A stretch of DNA of 64,000 nt from Rhizophagus irregularis (Eukaryota; Glomeromycota; Glomeromycetes; Glomerales; Glomeraceae): the NCBI RefSeq assembly GCF_026210795.1, contig NC_089457.1, forward strand, positions 1,984,001-2,048,000. Direction: 5' to 3'. The notes under the pieces were generated by a model. That model had not been told where the DNA came from. It searched no databases and saw nothing but the letters and a program-made list of their open reading frames with translations. Positions 21,901-34,753 of the stretch are shown here, piece after piece; position 1 is the first letter of the stretch; each line of letters opens with the position of its first letter. A program made the translations under genes and the position numbers.

Positions 21901-22307
21901 TGCCTAAATTAAAATATTTGGATACGAGGTAGAATCAAAAATTTTATAATTGTTTAAAATGAATTTATGACATTTACCTAATTTTTAAAAAATTTCATAG
22001 AAATAATCCGTTTTCAAGCAATTTTTATCCAACTATCCCGGCTGTTGCCTCATCGTTGGTTCACCAAAATTCTTATGCTATGCATCGTGTCCCAGAAGAA
22101 GAAATGGAATGGGATCGTCGGGATGAAGACTTTAAACAAAATCTAGAAGATCAGTGGTTTGTTAAAAGATGTTTTTACAGATATGACGTTTTTCGTCGAT
22201 GTCCGAATATTGAATGGCTTGATGGATCCTCAATTGATCCAAAGGAAAAAGAATTGGGAAGTAACTTACTAAATGTGGATACAGCTAAAATCTTGAAATC
22301 TGCGTAA
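18990..22307 (+). CDS. CDC11: Cdc11/Nud1-type leucine-rich spindle-pole scaffold
   Basis: Ten exons: 18990-19254, 19324-20458, 20531-20602, 20667-20749, 20850-20988, 21072-21163, 21237-21453, 21530-21579, 21649-21928, 22001-22307; about 879 aa. The first ~440 residues are acidic and probably disordered. WKEMSKIDLSTKNIESL opens a run of leucine-rich repeats (RLTSLTSFAHL, NLEYLDISQNRIETL, LVKLSLRKNKLKSVDF). The C-terminus has the family's closing block: MEWDRRDEDF, FVKRCFYRYDVF, CPNIEWLDGSS. In yeasts this protein anchors the septation/mitotic exit network at spindle poles. Intron 3 fits only as GC-AG. The donor of intron 5 is uncertain: GT at 20989 keeps frame, the better-looking GT at 21003 does not. 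An ATG at 18853 in another frame leaves the true start open. Confidence 0.85.
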
Positions 22308-23529
22308 AGGATACGTTTTGCTGTCATAATATTAGTCTAGAGATTTTTTATGCAAATAAATTATTGTTAAACCATTACTTATAGAAAAGGATATTTTTCG
22401 GATTTTATACCAGACAAATTAACCTTTTAATCGTATCTTTATCACTAATTGTATTTATAAACTTTTCCACTCAAGGAATTCGTGAGACATTGAGATAAGG
22501 ATATTACGTAATATTTTTTGTCCAAATTATTTTGTAATCACTTATTACTTTTTCGGAATAGAAAAAAAATCTAATCTTATCTAATCAAACAAATAATGTC
22601 ACGATTAGTTTTGTTTTTAGTCTAAGTTAATAAGGTAATTTCGGTGAACGAATAAGATACTAAAGAGAAGACTCGGGAACCTTGTGATAATAATCAAGAA
22701 GGTTAGAGCTTTTAAATTAGGTTATTAAAAACTATACTCCCCAAGATAAGATCCATTAATTACGTATGATAATAGAATCGGTTCGGATTTTCCCGAATAA
22801 TTTTAATAATTTGATAAGATAAATCAAAAAAAGTAAATTCTCAAGTTATTTGATGATTGATGAGATTCAATTATTTTCATTGTTTGCTTGCCTTAAGAAG
22901 CCAAAATACTTATTCTTGCGTCATACATTATTTACGTTTCAGGGGGACTTTCCCTTAAAAAACAAGAATTTCAATGAACTATAAAATTTCATATAGTCCA
23001 CGAGTCAAGCTCGTCACACAATAGTTATCTAATTAATCGGCCTAAATTATGAGTAATTATGGACAGCAAGGTTTCTTTTTATAAACAAGCTAGGAGCACA
23101 CATAATTCATGCATCGTAAGAAAACAGATCAACCTGTTACGAAGCATGATAAAGAAGATAAAGAACCATGGTGAAACTGCATGAGAAGTTCCCTTGAAAA
23201 AAACAAGGAGAAAGATAAATTAATTAAACCAAACGTAAATATTTGTTATCTTGCCTTATGACCATCTTTATCTGCTTTATCTGCAAATTACGTATAACAA
23301 CGAATAGAATTGATCTAATTGTTCTTTACAATGGAGATAAGATTTCAATCCAAAACACCGATGACGTACTTATCAAAAGCCCGAGCTGGAAGTTAGAGAA
23401 CAAAAGATAACAGGATTTTAAACCTGTTTTTTATTCGTTACAAAAAAAAAATTATCTATAAATGCAAATGTAAAAAAAAAGTCCTCGTCTTCAAAACATT
23501 TTAGTTTTAATTTAAATTCTTCAAGAAAC
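22308..23529. promoter_or_regulatory. Promoter region of asparagine synthetase with GATAAG cluster
   Basis: It contains five exact GATAAG words: 22494-22499, 22745-22750, 22813-22818 and 23336-23341 on plus, 22576-22581 on minus. Further AGATAA words are present. GATA factors that control nitrogen genes in fungi bind this motif. A TGACTC half-site for a Gcn4-like factor lies near 23003 on the minus strand. TATAAAT at 23457-23463, 73 bases before the ATG, is a good TATA candidate. Confidence 0.5.
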
Positions 23530-25767
23530 ATGTGCGGTATTTTTGCAGTTTTCAATTATCCGGATGATATTCATGCTTTTCGTCGACGAGCTTTACTACT
23601 TTCCAAACAGTAATTTTATTTCTTTTAAAAACTTCTATCCATTTTTAATCATGAAAAATTAATTGATATATTTTTTTTTTATTTAGATTGAGACATCGAG
23701 GTCCCGATTGGAGTGGTTGTAAAATCTCGGGAAATAACATTTTATGTCATGAACGTTTAGCCATTGTTGGTGTTGGTAAGTTAATTAATTTTTTTTAAAA
23801 AAAAATTTATCGTCAATTAATTAACGTTATTGCAGATTCTGGAGCTCAACCTCTTACCAATGAGGATGAATCAATTATCCTCGCCGTCAATGGCGAAATT
23901 TATAATCACAGGGCTTTGAGAAAGCAACTCAGATCTGGTGTTACTTTCAAAACCCAATCGGATTGTGAAGTTATTCTTCATTTGGTGAGTGTTCTATTCA
24001 TTTTAAAAGATACAAATTAACATATATTATATGTTAATCGATTTCACTTCGACCGGGATGGTCCTTTTTTTTTTAAAAAAAAAAAGTATTCTGAGATAGG
24101 GAAAGATGTTGTAAATCACCTTGATGGTATGTACTCGTTCGTTCTCTTGGATACGACTAGAAATCGTTTCATCGCCGCACGTGATCCAATTGGTATTACT
24201 ACTCTTTACCAGGGTTGGTCGTCGTCATCACCGAATACTGTCTATTTTGCATCAGAATTGAAAGCGCTTAATGAGGTCTGTGATAAAATTATCTCGTTTC
24301 CACCTGGTCATATTTATGATAGTTTGACAGGTGAAACAACAAGATATTATAAGCCTCCGTGGTGGGATGGAGAAATAATACCAAAAAATCCCATCAATTA
24401 TACTGTTTTAAGAGAATCATTGGAAAAAGCTGTCCGTAAGAGATTAATGAGTGATGTACCCTATGGTGTTTTGTTAAGTGGTGGTTTGGATTCCAGCTTA
24501 ATTGCTTCTATTGCAACAAGAGAAGCTGCAAAATTAGCTGCTACCCAAAATGGATATCAAGAAGATTCAGATGAACGTCATATCGGAAATTCTGGTAAGA
24601 ATTCTTTGACAAAATGTCCTATTTCTCTTTAAATTTTATCACAATTGTAATGTTAAGAAATGGATGTTTGTAGGAGTCAATGGACTTCACTCTTTCTCCA
24701 TTGGGCTTCCTGGGTCGCCTGATTTAGTTGCTGCGCGCTCAGTTGCGGAATTTTTAAACACCATACATCATGAATATACCTTTACAATTCAAGAAGGTCT
24801 TGATGCAGTTCATGATATTATTCATCATTTGGAAACATACGATGTAACAACAATTAGGGCAAGTACTCCGATGTACTTACTCTCAAGAAAGATTAAAGCC
24901 ATGGGTGTCAAGATGGTTTTGAGTGGTGAAGGAAGCGATGAAATTCTTGGAGGTACTTATATATAATTTTGCATAATCTTTATTTACTTATTCAAAACAA
25001 ATTTATTAAATATTATTTGTATTATAGGTTATTTATATTTCCATGCTGCACCATCTGCTGCAGATTTTCATAAGGAAACGGTCACGCGTGTAAAGAAACT
25101 TCATACTTCTGATTGTTTGCGAGCAAACAAATCTACAATGGCGTGGGGTCTTGAAGCTCGTGTACCATTCTTAGATGGAACATTCCTTAATGTGGCTATG
25201 GCTATTGATCCCGAAGAAAAAGTATTTAGAGAAGGAAGAATGGAGAAGGTAAATCCTGAACTGAATATTTATGTATAATATAAAATTACATATTTAAACA
25301 TGATTTCTTTTGTATAGTATATTCTCAGGAAGGCTTTTGATGTATCAACAACTGGGGGCGTACGTTATCTTCCTGATTCAATTCTTTGGCGTCAAAAAGA
25401 ACAATTCTCTGATGGAGTAGGATATGGTTGGATTGATTCTCTTAAAGATGCTTCTGAGCAGCATGTGACTGATGAACAATTTGCTAATGCTGCTGAACGT
25501 TGGCCTAAAGATACACCAACTACTAAAGAAGCTTATTGGTATAGAGAACAGTTTGAAAGTTGGTTTCCTCAGGAAGCATGTATTGATAGTGTTGAACGAT
25601 GGATTCCAAGAAGAGATTGGGGTGAGTTTTTTTTTTTGGAACACTATGGTTTTCATTGAACGAATTATACTTATTTTTCTTTACTCCATGAAGGTTGTCC
25701 GGAGGATCCTTCAGGACGTGCTCAAAGAGTACATAACTCTGCTTATGATAATGTTGCTAATGTATAA
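23530..25767 (+). CDS. ASN1: Asparagine synthetase (glutamine-hydrolysing)
   Basis: Eight exons: 23530-23609, 23687-23775, 23836-23984, 24087-24594, 24674-24952, 25028-25248, 25318-25621, 25694-25767; about 567 aa, close to yeast Asn1. It makes asparagine from aspartate, glutamine and ATP in the cytosol. Met1-Cys2 (MCGIFAV) gives the glutaminase nucleophile and fixes the start. [15 protein letters not shown] and NGEIYNH are the glutaminase-domain motifs. The synthetase domain has the ATP pyrophosphatase loop [13 protein letters not shown] (24472-24510), then [18 protein letters not shown] and ARVPFLD. All eight exons join in frame with GT-AG introns. An insert rich in Glu/Asp/His between [10 protein letters not shown] and the SFSIG strand is normal for eukaryotic forms. 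Confidence 0.97.
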
Positions 25768-26403
25768 ATATTCCAAATTAGATTTTTCAATCTTTTAAAA
25801 ATATTAATTTTTAGAATAATTTCTAGTATATACAGTGTGATATAATACAGAATTAATATATTATATATATTATTGAGGCTTACCGTAAGAAAATTACATT
25901 GAATCATAATTAGTAAATAGTAAATACATATATTTTTACCTGAACATACAATTATTTATTAATAATAAAATTCTTCATTCCTAGCTAAGATTACGAAAAT
26001 ATGTCGTGTATTACATGTATTAATAATTTATTGAATCAATTTGTTTCTAATTTTACAAAATAAAAAAAAATTATATAAACAATTTAAATAATGTCTTTAA
26101 AAATAATAAATAACGAATAGTAAGTAATTAATATAAAAAATTCTAATTATCATAATTATCGCCGCTCATTCTCACATCAAGTTCCGTGACACACGGTGAC
26201 AAATTTTACTAGGTGCAGTACATCAAAAATTATAATAATGTGAATATAAAAAAATAAATAAATCGTTTCTAAAAATCCTATTATATAGTGAAAATATCCG
26301 TTGCTTAGTATTAACAAGACTAACATTTACCACTGTTAATAAAAACGAATAATTTAATATTTGTTATCCTGTCGGTTAAACTCAACGTACACCAAATGAT
26401 TCA
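25768..26403. other. Convergent 3' intergenic region
   Basis: AT-rich DNA between the ends of asparagine synthetase (plus) and Sla1 (minus), holding both 3' UTRs. A possible alternative last Sla1 exon (minus, ending DNKY then a stop, near 26374-26360) lies here: GTAATG could serve as a donor and CCGACAG as an acceptor. Confidence 0.5.
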
Positions 26404-29400
26404 TTACATTACCTGTTTATTAAATCCTCCAGGATTTTGCTGATTATTGAAACCCGGATTGGGTTTAAATCCTTGATTATTGAGTCCAAAGTTATTGTTT
26501 AAACCTTGATTTGGATTAATTCCTTGTGGATTTAATTCCATTTGATTCGGTTGGCCACCAAAACCAAATCCAGGAAATTGTTGAATGCCACTTACTCCAA
26601 AACTAGAAGTCTGTTGAGAAGTACCCATTACATTTTGATTCCAATTTGCATTCATATATCCACCTGGATTTTGCCCAAAACCCATTCCACCTAATCAAAT
26701 TCGATGTTAGTGAATAAATTTATTGAAAGACATAGAACAATAAATAATGTTTCAATTACTTGATGAGTTTATCTGAGAATTTGGGTGGTTAAAGATGCTC
26801 GGAGCATTAGGATCCACCTGTTTTAAAACAGAATATCTATCTGATGAAGCTGTAAATGAAATAATATGTATAACATTAAAGTATTTAAAGTTTCAAAGGA
26901 ACTCATTATTTAAATAATATATTTACCGTTAGCCCCTAAATTACTTGTTGGTGCAATTGGTCCGATTTTACCAGCTTTCATAGAAGCAAATACATTCTGA
27001 GGATCATATTTTGATTGCTGTGATTGAAGCTGTTGTGATTGAAGCTGTTGTGATTGAAGCTGTTGTGATTGAAGCTGTTGTGATTGAAGCTGTTGTGATT
27101 GAAGCTGTTGTGATTGAAGATGTTGTGATTGAAGATGTTGTGATTGAAGATGTTGTGATTGAAGATGTTGTGATTGAAGATGTTGTGATTGAAACTGTGG
27201 TTGATTAGATGATTGTAATTGAAGTTGCTGAAATTGATTTGTTGTTTGTTGTAATTGAAGTTGCTGAAATTGATTTGTTGTTTGTTGTAATTGAAATTGT
27301 TGTAATTGAGTTGAATTGTTATTGAATGAGGATTGTGGTCGTAATTGATTTGTGTTTGAATTAAATTGATTAGGCAAATTGACCCCTGATGTCGAATTTG
27401 ACGTTAAGCCTGAAAAAAAAAAATATTTCAGTATTTAAAGTATTGTATAAAGTAATGATGGATTTAACTTACCTGTAGAACTCCAAGTACTCATAGAGGA
27501 GTTAAAGTTGCCACCTGATCCCGGTAAATTCCCTGATTCCATCCCTTGGAAACTACCTGTAGAATTCGACCTTTGAATGTTCATTGTATTATTATTCATG
27601 TTATTATTAGATTTTGTAGGAACTAAAGGTGGATGAAGTGTACTGTTTAAGGGAACAACAACAGATTGTTGTGGAAGCGGAGGGGGTATTGGTGGAGGAG
27701 TTGGCTGGGATGATTGAATATTCATATTTGAATTTGAAGCAGTTGAATTCCAAGAATTCATATTAAATTGTCCAGATGTATTTGGGCTGGAACTCGTAAA
27801 TTGACTTAATGGAGGCAAGCGTGGTGATATTTGATTTTGATTTACAGTGAGAGCTGAACTATTTGGAGATAGATTAGCGGAGGATAAATTGGAGGGACGA
27901 ATAGGAATAGAAGGTGTAGTTTGTGGAACGGAATATGTTGGAGGCGGTGGTGGAGGCGGTGGTGGAGGTGGTGGTGTTGGCGCTTTTACTGTTGGTGCTT
28001 TTGCTGCAGGTACTAAGGGGGGTGTTAAGTTTTTTGGAACCCATGCATCATCATCAAATTTATTTTCAGATGTAGTTGATGATGATTTAAAAGCATCATC
28101 AAATGAGTCCTTAGCATTAGCAAGAGTTTTAGCGTCAATCTGAATTGATGCTGCCTTTGCAGGTTGGGGACGGGCTTTCTTTGTATTGTTTTTTAGCATA
28201 CCATTATTAGAAAAAAGTTGTGGTGGCGTTGTTGGAGGTGTCTTTTTCTCTTCCTTTTGTATAATTGAATCTAAATTACCATATAAATCAGCAACTTTAG
28301 GGATTTGACGCCCTTCACTGCGAGCTATTCTGTTTTCCTCTTCTTGAAGTTCCCTAGCCAATTGCTCATCACGTTTCATTTGCATTTTAAGATCAAATTC
28401 CGAAAGTTGTTGTGCCTTTTTGGCATCTTCCGACTATATATAAAATATAAATAGTCAATTCATTAATCGGAAAAACAAACAAACAAAAAAAACATTTCTT
28501 CAAACCTGAGTGTCCCTTGCACTTTGTTTATTTCTTGATTGTTTATCAATGTCATCAGGAATGACGCTTGTTGAGCCAAAACTAACGGTTCTCTTTTTCC
28601 CTAAGTTAAACTTTTGATCTATATATTTCTTAATCCTGATAATATCTCCTTCCTTGATGCCAAGTCCTTTCATAACATCACGATTGAGATCAGGTATAGT
28701 AGTTTCATCCATTTTCTCTGCAATAAACATTCCAGCATATTCAAATGCATCCTCATGTGAGACATCGGCACTAAGAAAGAAGTCATACCAATTATAATCG
28801 ATTGCATAATTATTTGCTAATCTCTCCTTGCCTTTATATGCAGCAGCAATAGCTGCTAGAGGAGTATCATCATTTTTGTCATATACTTTCTCTCCTGTTA
28901 TTTCTTCAAGATAAGCAAGATCTTCTTTACTCATTTTATCAACAGGTACTGCAATCTTAACACCATTAAGCTTATGAAGATGCACTTTGCCATCAACTAA
29001 TTGTAAAAATTCTGCTTCTACTCTAAAAGAACCCGTTCGATCAGTCCAGGTCCTTGTATTTGACGGAATTGGTTCTAAAAATTAAAAAAATTTTAAAACA
29101 TGAAATTATAATAAATGGAAACAAAAAAAATAAAACATACTTGATTTAGACTGTGCCTGTGCAGGCCTTTCAGGCAATGCGCGATTCGCAGGAGTCTGAA
29201 TTTTCTTTACAGCTGCTTCTTCTGAATAAAAAAGAGAAAAAAAAAAGAATTTAATAAATATAGTGAAATTGAAATAATAATAATAAGAGGCACTTTTAAC
29301 GGACAATGATAAACGATTAAATTTTTTACTCATGGTTATAATAAGAATAATGGAAAGCCATAAAACAATATATACCTAAAGAAGGATTTGCCCGAGTTGG

Positions 29401-31435
29401 TCGACCTGAAGAATTTAAGAGGTACATAATAATTAATTGTAGTGAAGCTTAATAAATAAACATTAATAGGTATCATACTTGATGAAACTGGGGGAGGTGG
29501 TGGCGGTGGCGGTGGTTGTGATTGGGCAGCTGCATTTCGTTTTTTCTCCTCTTGAGCACGTTTTTCTGCTTCTCGTTGTTTACGGTTTTCTTCTTCACGT
29601 TGACGCCTTTTTTCTTCTTCTTGTTTAATAAATTCTTCCTCTTCGAGCCGCTGGCGTTCTGCTTCGGCGGCGGCGGCGGCAGCGGCAGAGGCTTGTGCAG
29701 CCTTCTCGGCTTCGTTATCTTCTTCACTACGCAACTAATTTTAAATAGTATATTAGTTATCTTAATATTTTAATTTAAATTATTTAACAATCAGAAACAA
29801 ATCAATTGCATACTTCAATAAAAGAAGCAGGTACAACCCCTTCTTCATCGTCTTTTTTAATTTTCCACCATTCTTTACTGCTAACATCATCAATAACCCA
29901 TAATTCATCACCTTCACGTATTGAAACTTCATCATCTCCTTGTGCATTAAAATCATATAATGCTACACCAAATTTAGGGGAAGGTAACTCAAGCTCTTCT
30001 TCCCCCTCTTCCTCCTCAAGAACAGGATTTGACCCATTATCATGTTCTTCATACTGTTCATCTTCTTCATATTGAGACTCTTCAGACTCTATTGATTTAT
30101 GGGTTGATGAAGAACGTGAAGACATGGGTAATGTAGAACTAGCTATACTCGATCTAATTGAAGAATTATCCACCTTAACTGTAGGAATTTCTAAACTAGC
30201 ACGACAATCCTCGGCTTTTTGATAAATTTCTGTAATAATATTTTTATTTGCATGAAAATCAATCGTTCCTCCTTTAGAACCTCCAAATGTGAATGAAATA
30301 TTTTTTTTGTCTTTTTTAATTTCTATAATATCATTAATTTCCCATTGACGTACTGGCGCCTAAACATATAATTATAATCTTAGATAATGAAATTCAATAA
30401 TTTCGGAAATAAAATTAAATTAGGCATTACCTTATCAGATTCACTAGCAAAAATGACTTTTCCATTACCAATGACCAAAGCACCTTTTTTCTTTTGTTTC
30501 TTTTTGTCTCCTACAACTTCCTAAAAAGAAGAAATTTTTATTTAAATTTCAATAAAATTTTAAACCGATTTCAATATCTAAAGCCAATTAAAATTTACCG
30601 TAACAGACCAAGTCTTGCTTTCGATTGCTGATGATCCAGCTTTTGGGCGAGCAGCTTTTACTGCATATAATTTTAGTGGATCCACGTACGTATTATTTTG
30701 ATCGGATGCGCTCTATAACAGAATGAGAAGGTTGTCGATGAATAAATAAATCAGAAATCATAAACGATTTATTATACATACTGATAATGCGTCAAATAAT
30801 GATACTGTTTTAGGTTGATTTGTCTGGTTTTCAGAATTATCTTCATCTACATAATTCTCTTCTTGTACATCCTGCTCAACAGAATCCATAGATACCTATG
30901 TAATGTTATAATAAAAGAATTACTCTTTTAAAGAAAACAATCAAAAAAACAAAAAAAAAATTTTTATTGATATGACTTTACCTTTTCAACATAATTTGGC
31001 GGAATCATACCAAATACATTGTTAAATTTAACCAAATACCAACCATCCTCATCTTCTTCATAGAGATTTAATATATCGTCCTCTTTGAAAGATAATTCCT
31101 CTTCTGAAACAGCCTCATAATCCCAAAGGGCTTTTAAAACAGCAGTACATTCCGCCTAATTGTGAAGATCGCAAGTGGTGGGTTAAAGATCTGATGCCAA
31201 CGACGCATCAAGCCATATCTTAAAGACATACCTCCTGTATATAATTGCGAGGTACTACCCCGATCGAGTTTTCGGCTTCTTCAGCGTTTGAGATCTTTAA
31301 TTTTGCTTTCCACCAATCTTCGTCGTCATTTTCTAGTATATAAAGAACATCGTCTTCATGAAAAGTAAGCTCATCATCGGTTAGAGCCGTATAATCGTAA
31401 AGGGCCTTGCAAATATTAATGTAGTTTAAAGGCAT
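26404..31435 (-). CDS. SLA1: Sla1-like endocytic actin-patch adaptor
   Basis: Fourteen exons (minus): 31435-31232, 31155-30982, 30895-30782, 30712-30599, 30520-30431, 30359-29814, 29734-29479, 29405-29376, 29221-29141, 29074-28506, 28433-27473, 27409-26927, 26849-26760, 26690-26404; about 1,332 aa (yeast Sla1 is 1,244). Order: SH3-1 (CKALYDYTALTDDEL, residues ~10-65), SH3-2 (KALWDYEAVSEEEL, ~75-125), SH3-3 (FGVALYDFNAQGDDEV, ~350-413), a Glu/Arg coiled coil with polyproline (~415-499), the NPFxD-binding SHD1 (RTWTDRTGSFRVEAEFLQL, ~545-605), a SAM-like SHD2 (YNWYDFFLSADV), Pro-rich segments, then a Gln-rich repeat tail. It is an adaptor linking cargo, clathrin and Las17/WASP at endocytic sites. 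The stop at 26404 follows KQVM; splicing to a tiny last exon is possible. Confidence 0.94.
27005..27200 (-). repeat. Coding minisatellite in Sla1 (15 bp unit, about 12 copies)
   Basis: The unit GATTGAAGCTGTTGT (plus strand) is repeated about twelve times and encodes LQSQH then LQSQQ on the minus strand. The first half has the H variant and the second half the Q variant, in two blocks. A second shorter repeat (QFQQLQLQQTTN) follows at 27220-27300. Length variation would stay in frame. Confidence 0.88.
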
Positions 31436-32151
31436 AATTTATAAATAAAAGAAAGAAATGAAAAAATATTATATTGCGTTTTTTCACTTTTTTACTTTTT
31501 TACTATTATGACTAGTACGTTATGAAATTTTTACCGGAAAAATTAATGGTTCTGTATAATTGTATAACACTGATAAGTCATGATTTTGATTGGTTCACAT
31601 GATTTTAATTGAAACACGAAAAAAAATAATATAATGTAGGCCAGAATTACTGATATTGCTGACCAACGTTAATCTCAATGATAAGATTAAGTCGTCATTA
31701 TAGTTTTCTATGAACATAGTTATGTGCTAATTCAGCCTAAATATACTAATTTTAATTTTGATTAGCGTATTATTCTAAACGGATAAAACAGTTTAGCAGA
31801 AAAATCACATGATTCATATTTTTAACAATAGACTAATGGTTATCTGTTATTACGTTAGATGAACGATAAAAGATTCAACCCCAATAGTTTCTTGACGCAG
31901 TGAGCTTTAAAAATTTATCTTTCCTAAATTCTACATAGTCTAGGTCGAAGATTGCAGTATACGTAAAATAAATAGCATAACCAATAAGTGTTGAAATTTT
32001 GAAGGAATAATTATTTTATTATAAAAAAAATCTTAAAAAAAAGTCTTGTTTGATGTATATATTTAAATAACAATTGTTTTGAGTTCGTCTTTTTTTTTTA
32101 TTATAATTTTTCTGAAATTTTTTCCCCTTGATTTTTTTCATTTAATGATGA
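31436..32151. other. Promoter of Sla1 and 3' region of ATP synthase alpha
   Basis: AT-rich; no coding frame. It holds the Sla1 upstream region and, near 32151, the end of the ATP synthase alpha transcript. Confidence 0.5.
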
Positions 32152-34753
32152 TTAAAAAGATTTTAAGAACTCTGTTAAAATTTCCCGCAGTTTCTTATCA
32201 GTTGCATCAGAGATTACACCATCTTTTTTAATTGTCTCCAATACATCAGAGTGATTAGACGTCAAATGTGGAATGAGTGAAGATTCAAATTCAGTTACAC
32301 GTTTACTATCTATTTTATCCAAAAATCCGTGAACACCTGCAAAGATAAGAGGAACTTGATGTTCGGTTGACATTGGTCTATATTGAGGTTGCTACACAAA
32401 AAAAGAATAAATTTAGTATTCAATTTAGTTATTTTAAAAAAATACTTTTTAGTAGTAAAATTCATTAAAAACCTTTAAAAGTTCAACCAATCGTTCTCCA
32501 CGATTCAACAAGAAACGCGTTGAAGCATCCAAATCTGAACCGAATTGTGCAAACTAATCGATAGAAAAGTTAACGTGATTTTTCATAAATAACATAATAA
32601 AATATGGCATTTTTGTATTATACATACAGCAGCGACTTCACGATATTGTGCTAAGTAAAGTTTAAGGGATCCGGCGACTTGTTTCATAGCTTTGGTTTGG
32701 GCAGAACTACCTACTCTGCTTACCTGGATATTTATAATTAAATAATAATTTTAATTATATAGTTTTGCAATATATAAACTAAAATCAATACTTACGGATA
32801 TACCGACGTTAATGGCCGGACGTATACTAAAAGGTATTATTTATATAAATTAAATCCACAATTCAATTCTAACAAGCTAAACATATTAAATACTTCAAAG
32901 TTACCCTTTAAAGAAAAGTTCAGCTTCCAAGAAAATTTGACCGTCAGTTATAGAAATTACATTGGTGGGAATATAAGCTGACACGTCACCACCTTGAGTT
33001 TCAATAATTGGTAATGCAGTTAAAGAACCAGCACCATTTTGTTCATTCATTTTGGCGGCACGTTCTAATAGTCTAGAGTGAAGGTAAAACACATCACCAG
33101 GATAAGCTTCACGACCTGGTGGACGACGTAGCAACAATGACAATTGTCGGTATGCAACAGCTTGTTTTGACAAATCATCATAAATAATTAAACTATGTTT
33201 TCCATTATCACGGAACCATTCACCCATAGCACACCCAGAGAATGGTGCTAAATATTGAAGTGGTGCAGCTTCGGAAGCCGTAGCTGCTACAATAATTGAA
33301 TATTTCAAGGCATCTAAAAACGTACATATTTAAATATGCGAAATTTAGAAATTTAAATTTTAACCTTTCTATTAAAAAATTTCAAATTTACCATTTTCTT
33401 CTAAGGTTTGTACCAATTGGGCAACAGTCGAACGTTTTTGACCTACAGCAACATAAACGCAATATAATTTTTTGCTCTCATCATTGCCATCGTTCCATTT
33501 TTTTTGATTAAGAATTGTATCAAGAGCAACAGCAGTTTTTCCAGTTTGACGATCTCCGATAATCAATTCACGTTGTCCACGTCCAATTGGTACCATAGCA
33601 TCAACTGATTTTATACCAGTCTGCATAGGCTCATGTACGGAACGACGAGGAAGAATACCAGGAGCTTTAACTTGGACACGACTTCGTAATTTTGCTGCTA
33701 TAGGGCCTTTACCGTCGATTGGATTACCCAAAGCATCAACTACACGACCTAACAATTCCGGGCCAACCGGTACATCCACAATTTGACGAGTACGCTTTAC
33801 AGTATCGCCTTCCTTAATCAATCTGTCGTTACCAAATACGACAATACCAACGTTATCCGCTTCCAGATTGAGAGCCATACCCTAATTTTCCAATAAAGAA
33901 ATAAATATATGCCATATGATTAAAATCCCTTATATGACGTAAACACCATAATTATAGACATGCCTTAAGACCGCTAGAGAATTCCACCATTTCTTCCGCT
34001 TGGACGTTTCTAAGTCCGTATACACGAGCAATACCATCACCGATTGATAATACACGACCAGTTTCTTGAATTTCTGCACTGGAAGATACACCAAGGATGC
34101 GTGATTCCAAAACAGAGGAAACTTCGGAAGTGCCTTAATTTTTCGATGAAAAAAATAACAATTTAATTTATTTCTTGTTTCAAATAAAAAAAGTATTCTT
34201 AGAAATCTATAATTAGGCCGACTTGACCAATCATAATTTTACTAGATATATTTAAATACCTACTAGGTTTAGCTGCTGTTGCAAAATTACAAGCTGGAAT
34301 ACTGAATGCGCCTTTGTTTGCAGCGCGAACCTATTTTTTTTTTTAATTAATTTAATAAATTCAATTTTTTTAATTCTTGAAAAATAAATAATAATAATAC
34401 TATATAAAAAAAAGAAGAAATTGATCAATTGAAAAAATTCTCTTATTAATTGAAATTATCAAATTTATTATTTATAAAGCAGGAATTAAATTAATAAAGT
34501 CTTGGTATTTCGATACATTAAGCTTTTTTAACGTATGTATGTAATATATACACATACACACATATTTTTTTAAAAACAAATTTCGATAATGTCGTTCTAT
34601 CAAAGTTAATGAATATTTTTATCCCTTTTCAAATTCAGACAAAGAAATTTTTTTCCTTTAATAAATATTAGAAAAACATACAGTAACAGGAACAGTCCGG
34701 CGGACTAGTGTTGTCGCCAGGGGCGTAGCAACGCGCGCAACATATCTAAACAT
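32152..34753 (-). CDS. ATP1: Mitochondrial F1-ATP synthase alpha subunit
   Basis: Nine exons (minus): 34753-34682, 34330-34264, 34133-33964, 33881-33392, 33313-32905, 32826-32796, 32723-32628, 32553-32473, 32391-32152; about 551 aa (yeast Atp1 is 545). The Arg-rich start [19 protein letters not shown] is a matrix-targeting peptide. [16 protein letters not shown] precedes the nucleotide-binding core. The P-loop GDRQTGKT is at residues ~212-219, and the family signature [17 protein letters not shown], with the arginine finger, spans exons 6-7. The C-terminus is [16 protein letters not shown] to LTEFLKSF. As part of the F1 hexamer it holds the non-catalytic nucleotide sites. Intron 3 begins AAG|GCATGT and is GC-AG; the protein junction (GLK|GMALNLE) is invariant in the family, which supports it. 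Confidence 0.97.

Noticed and set aside
27011-27208. Plus-strand frame repeating VVIEAVVIED
   Set aside because: Antisense of the Sla1 coding minisatellite.
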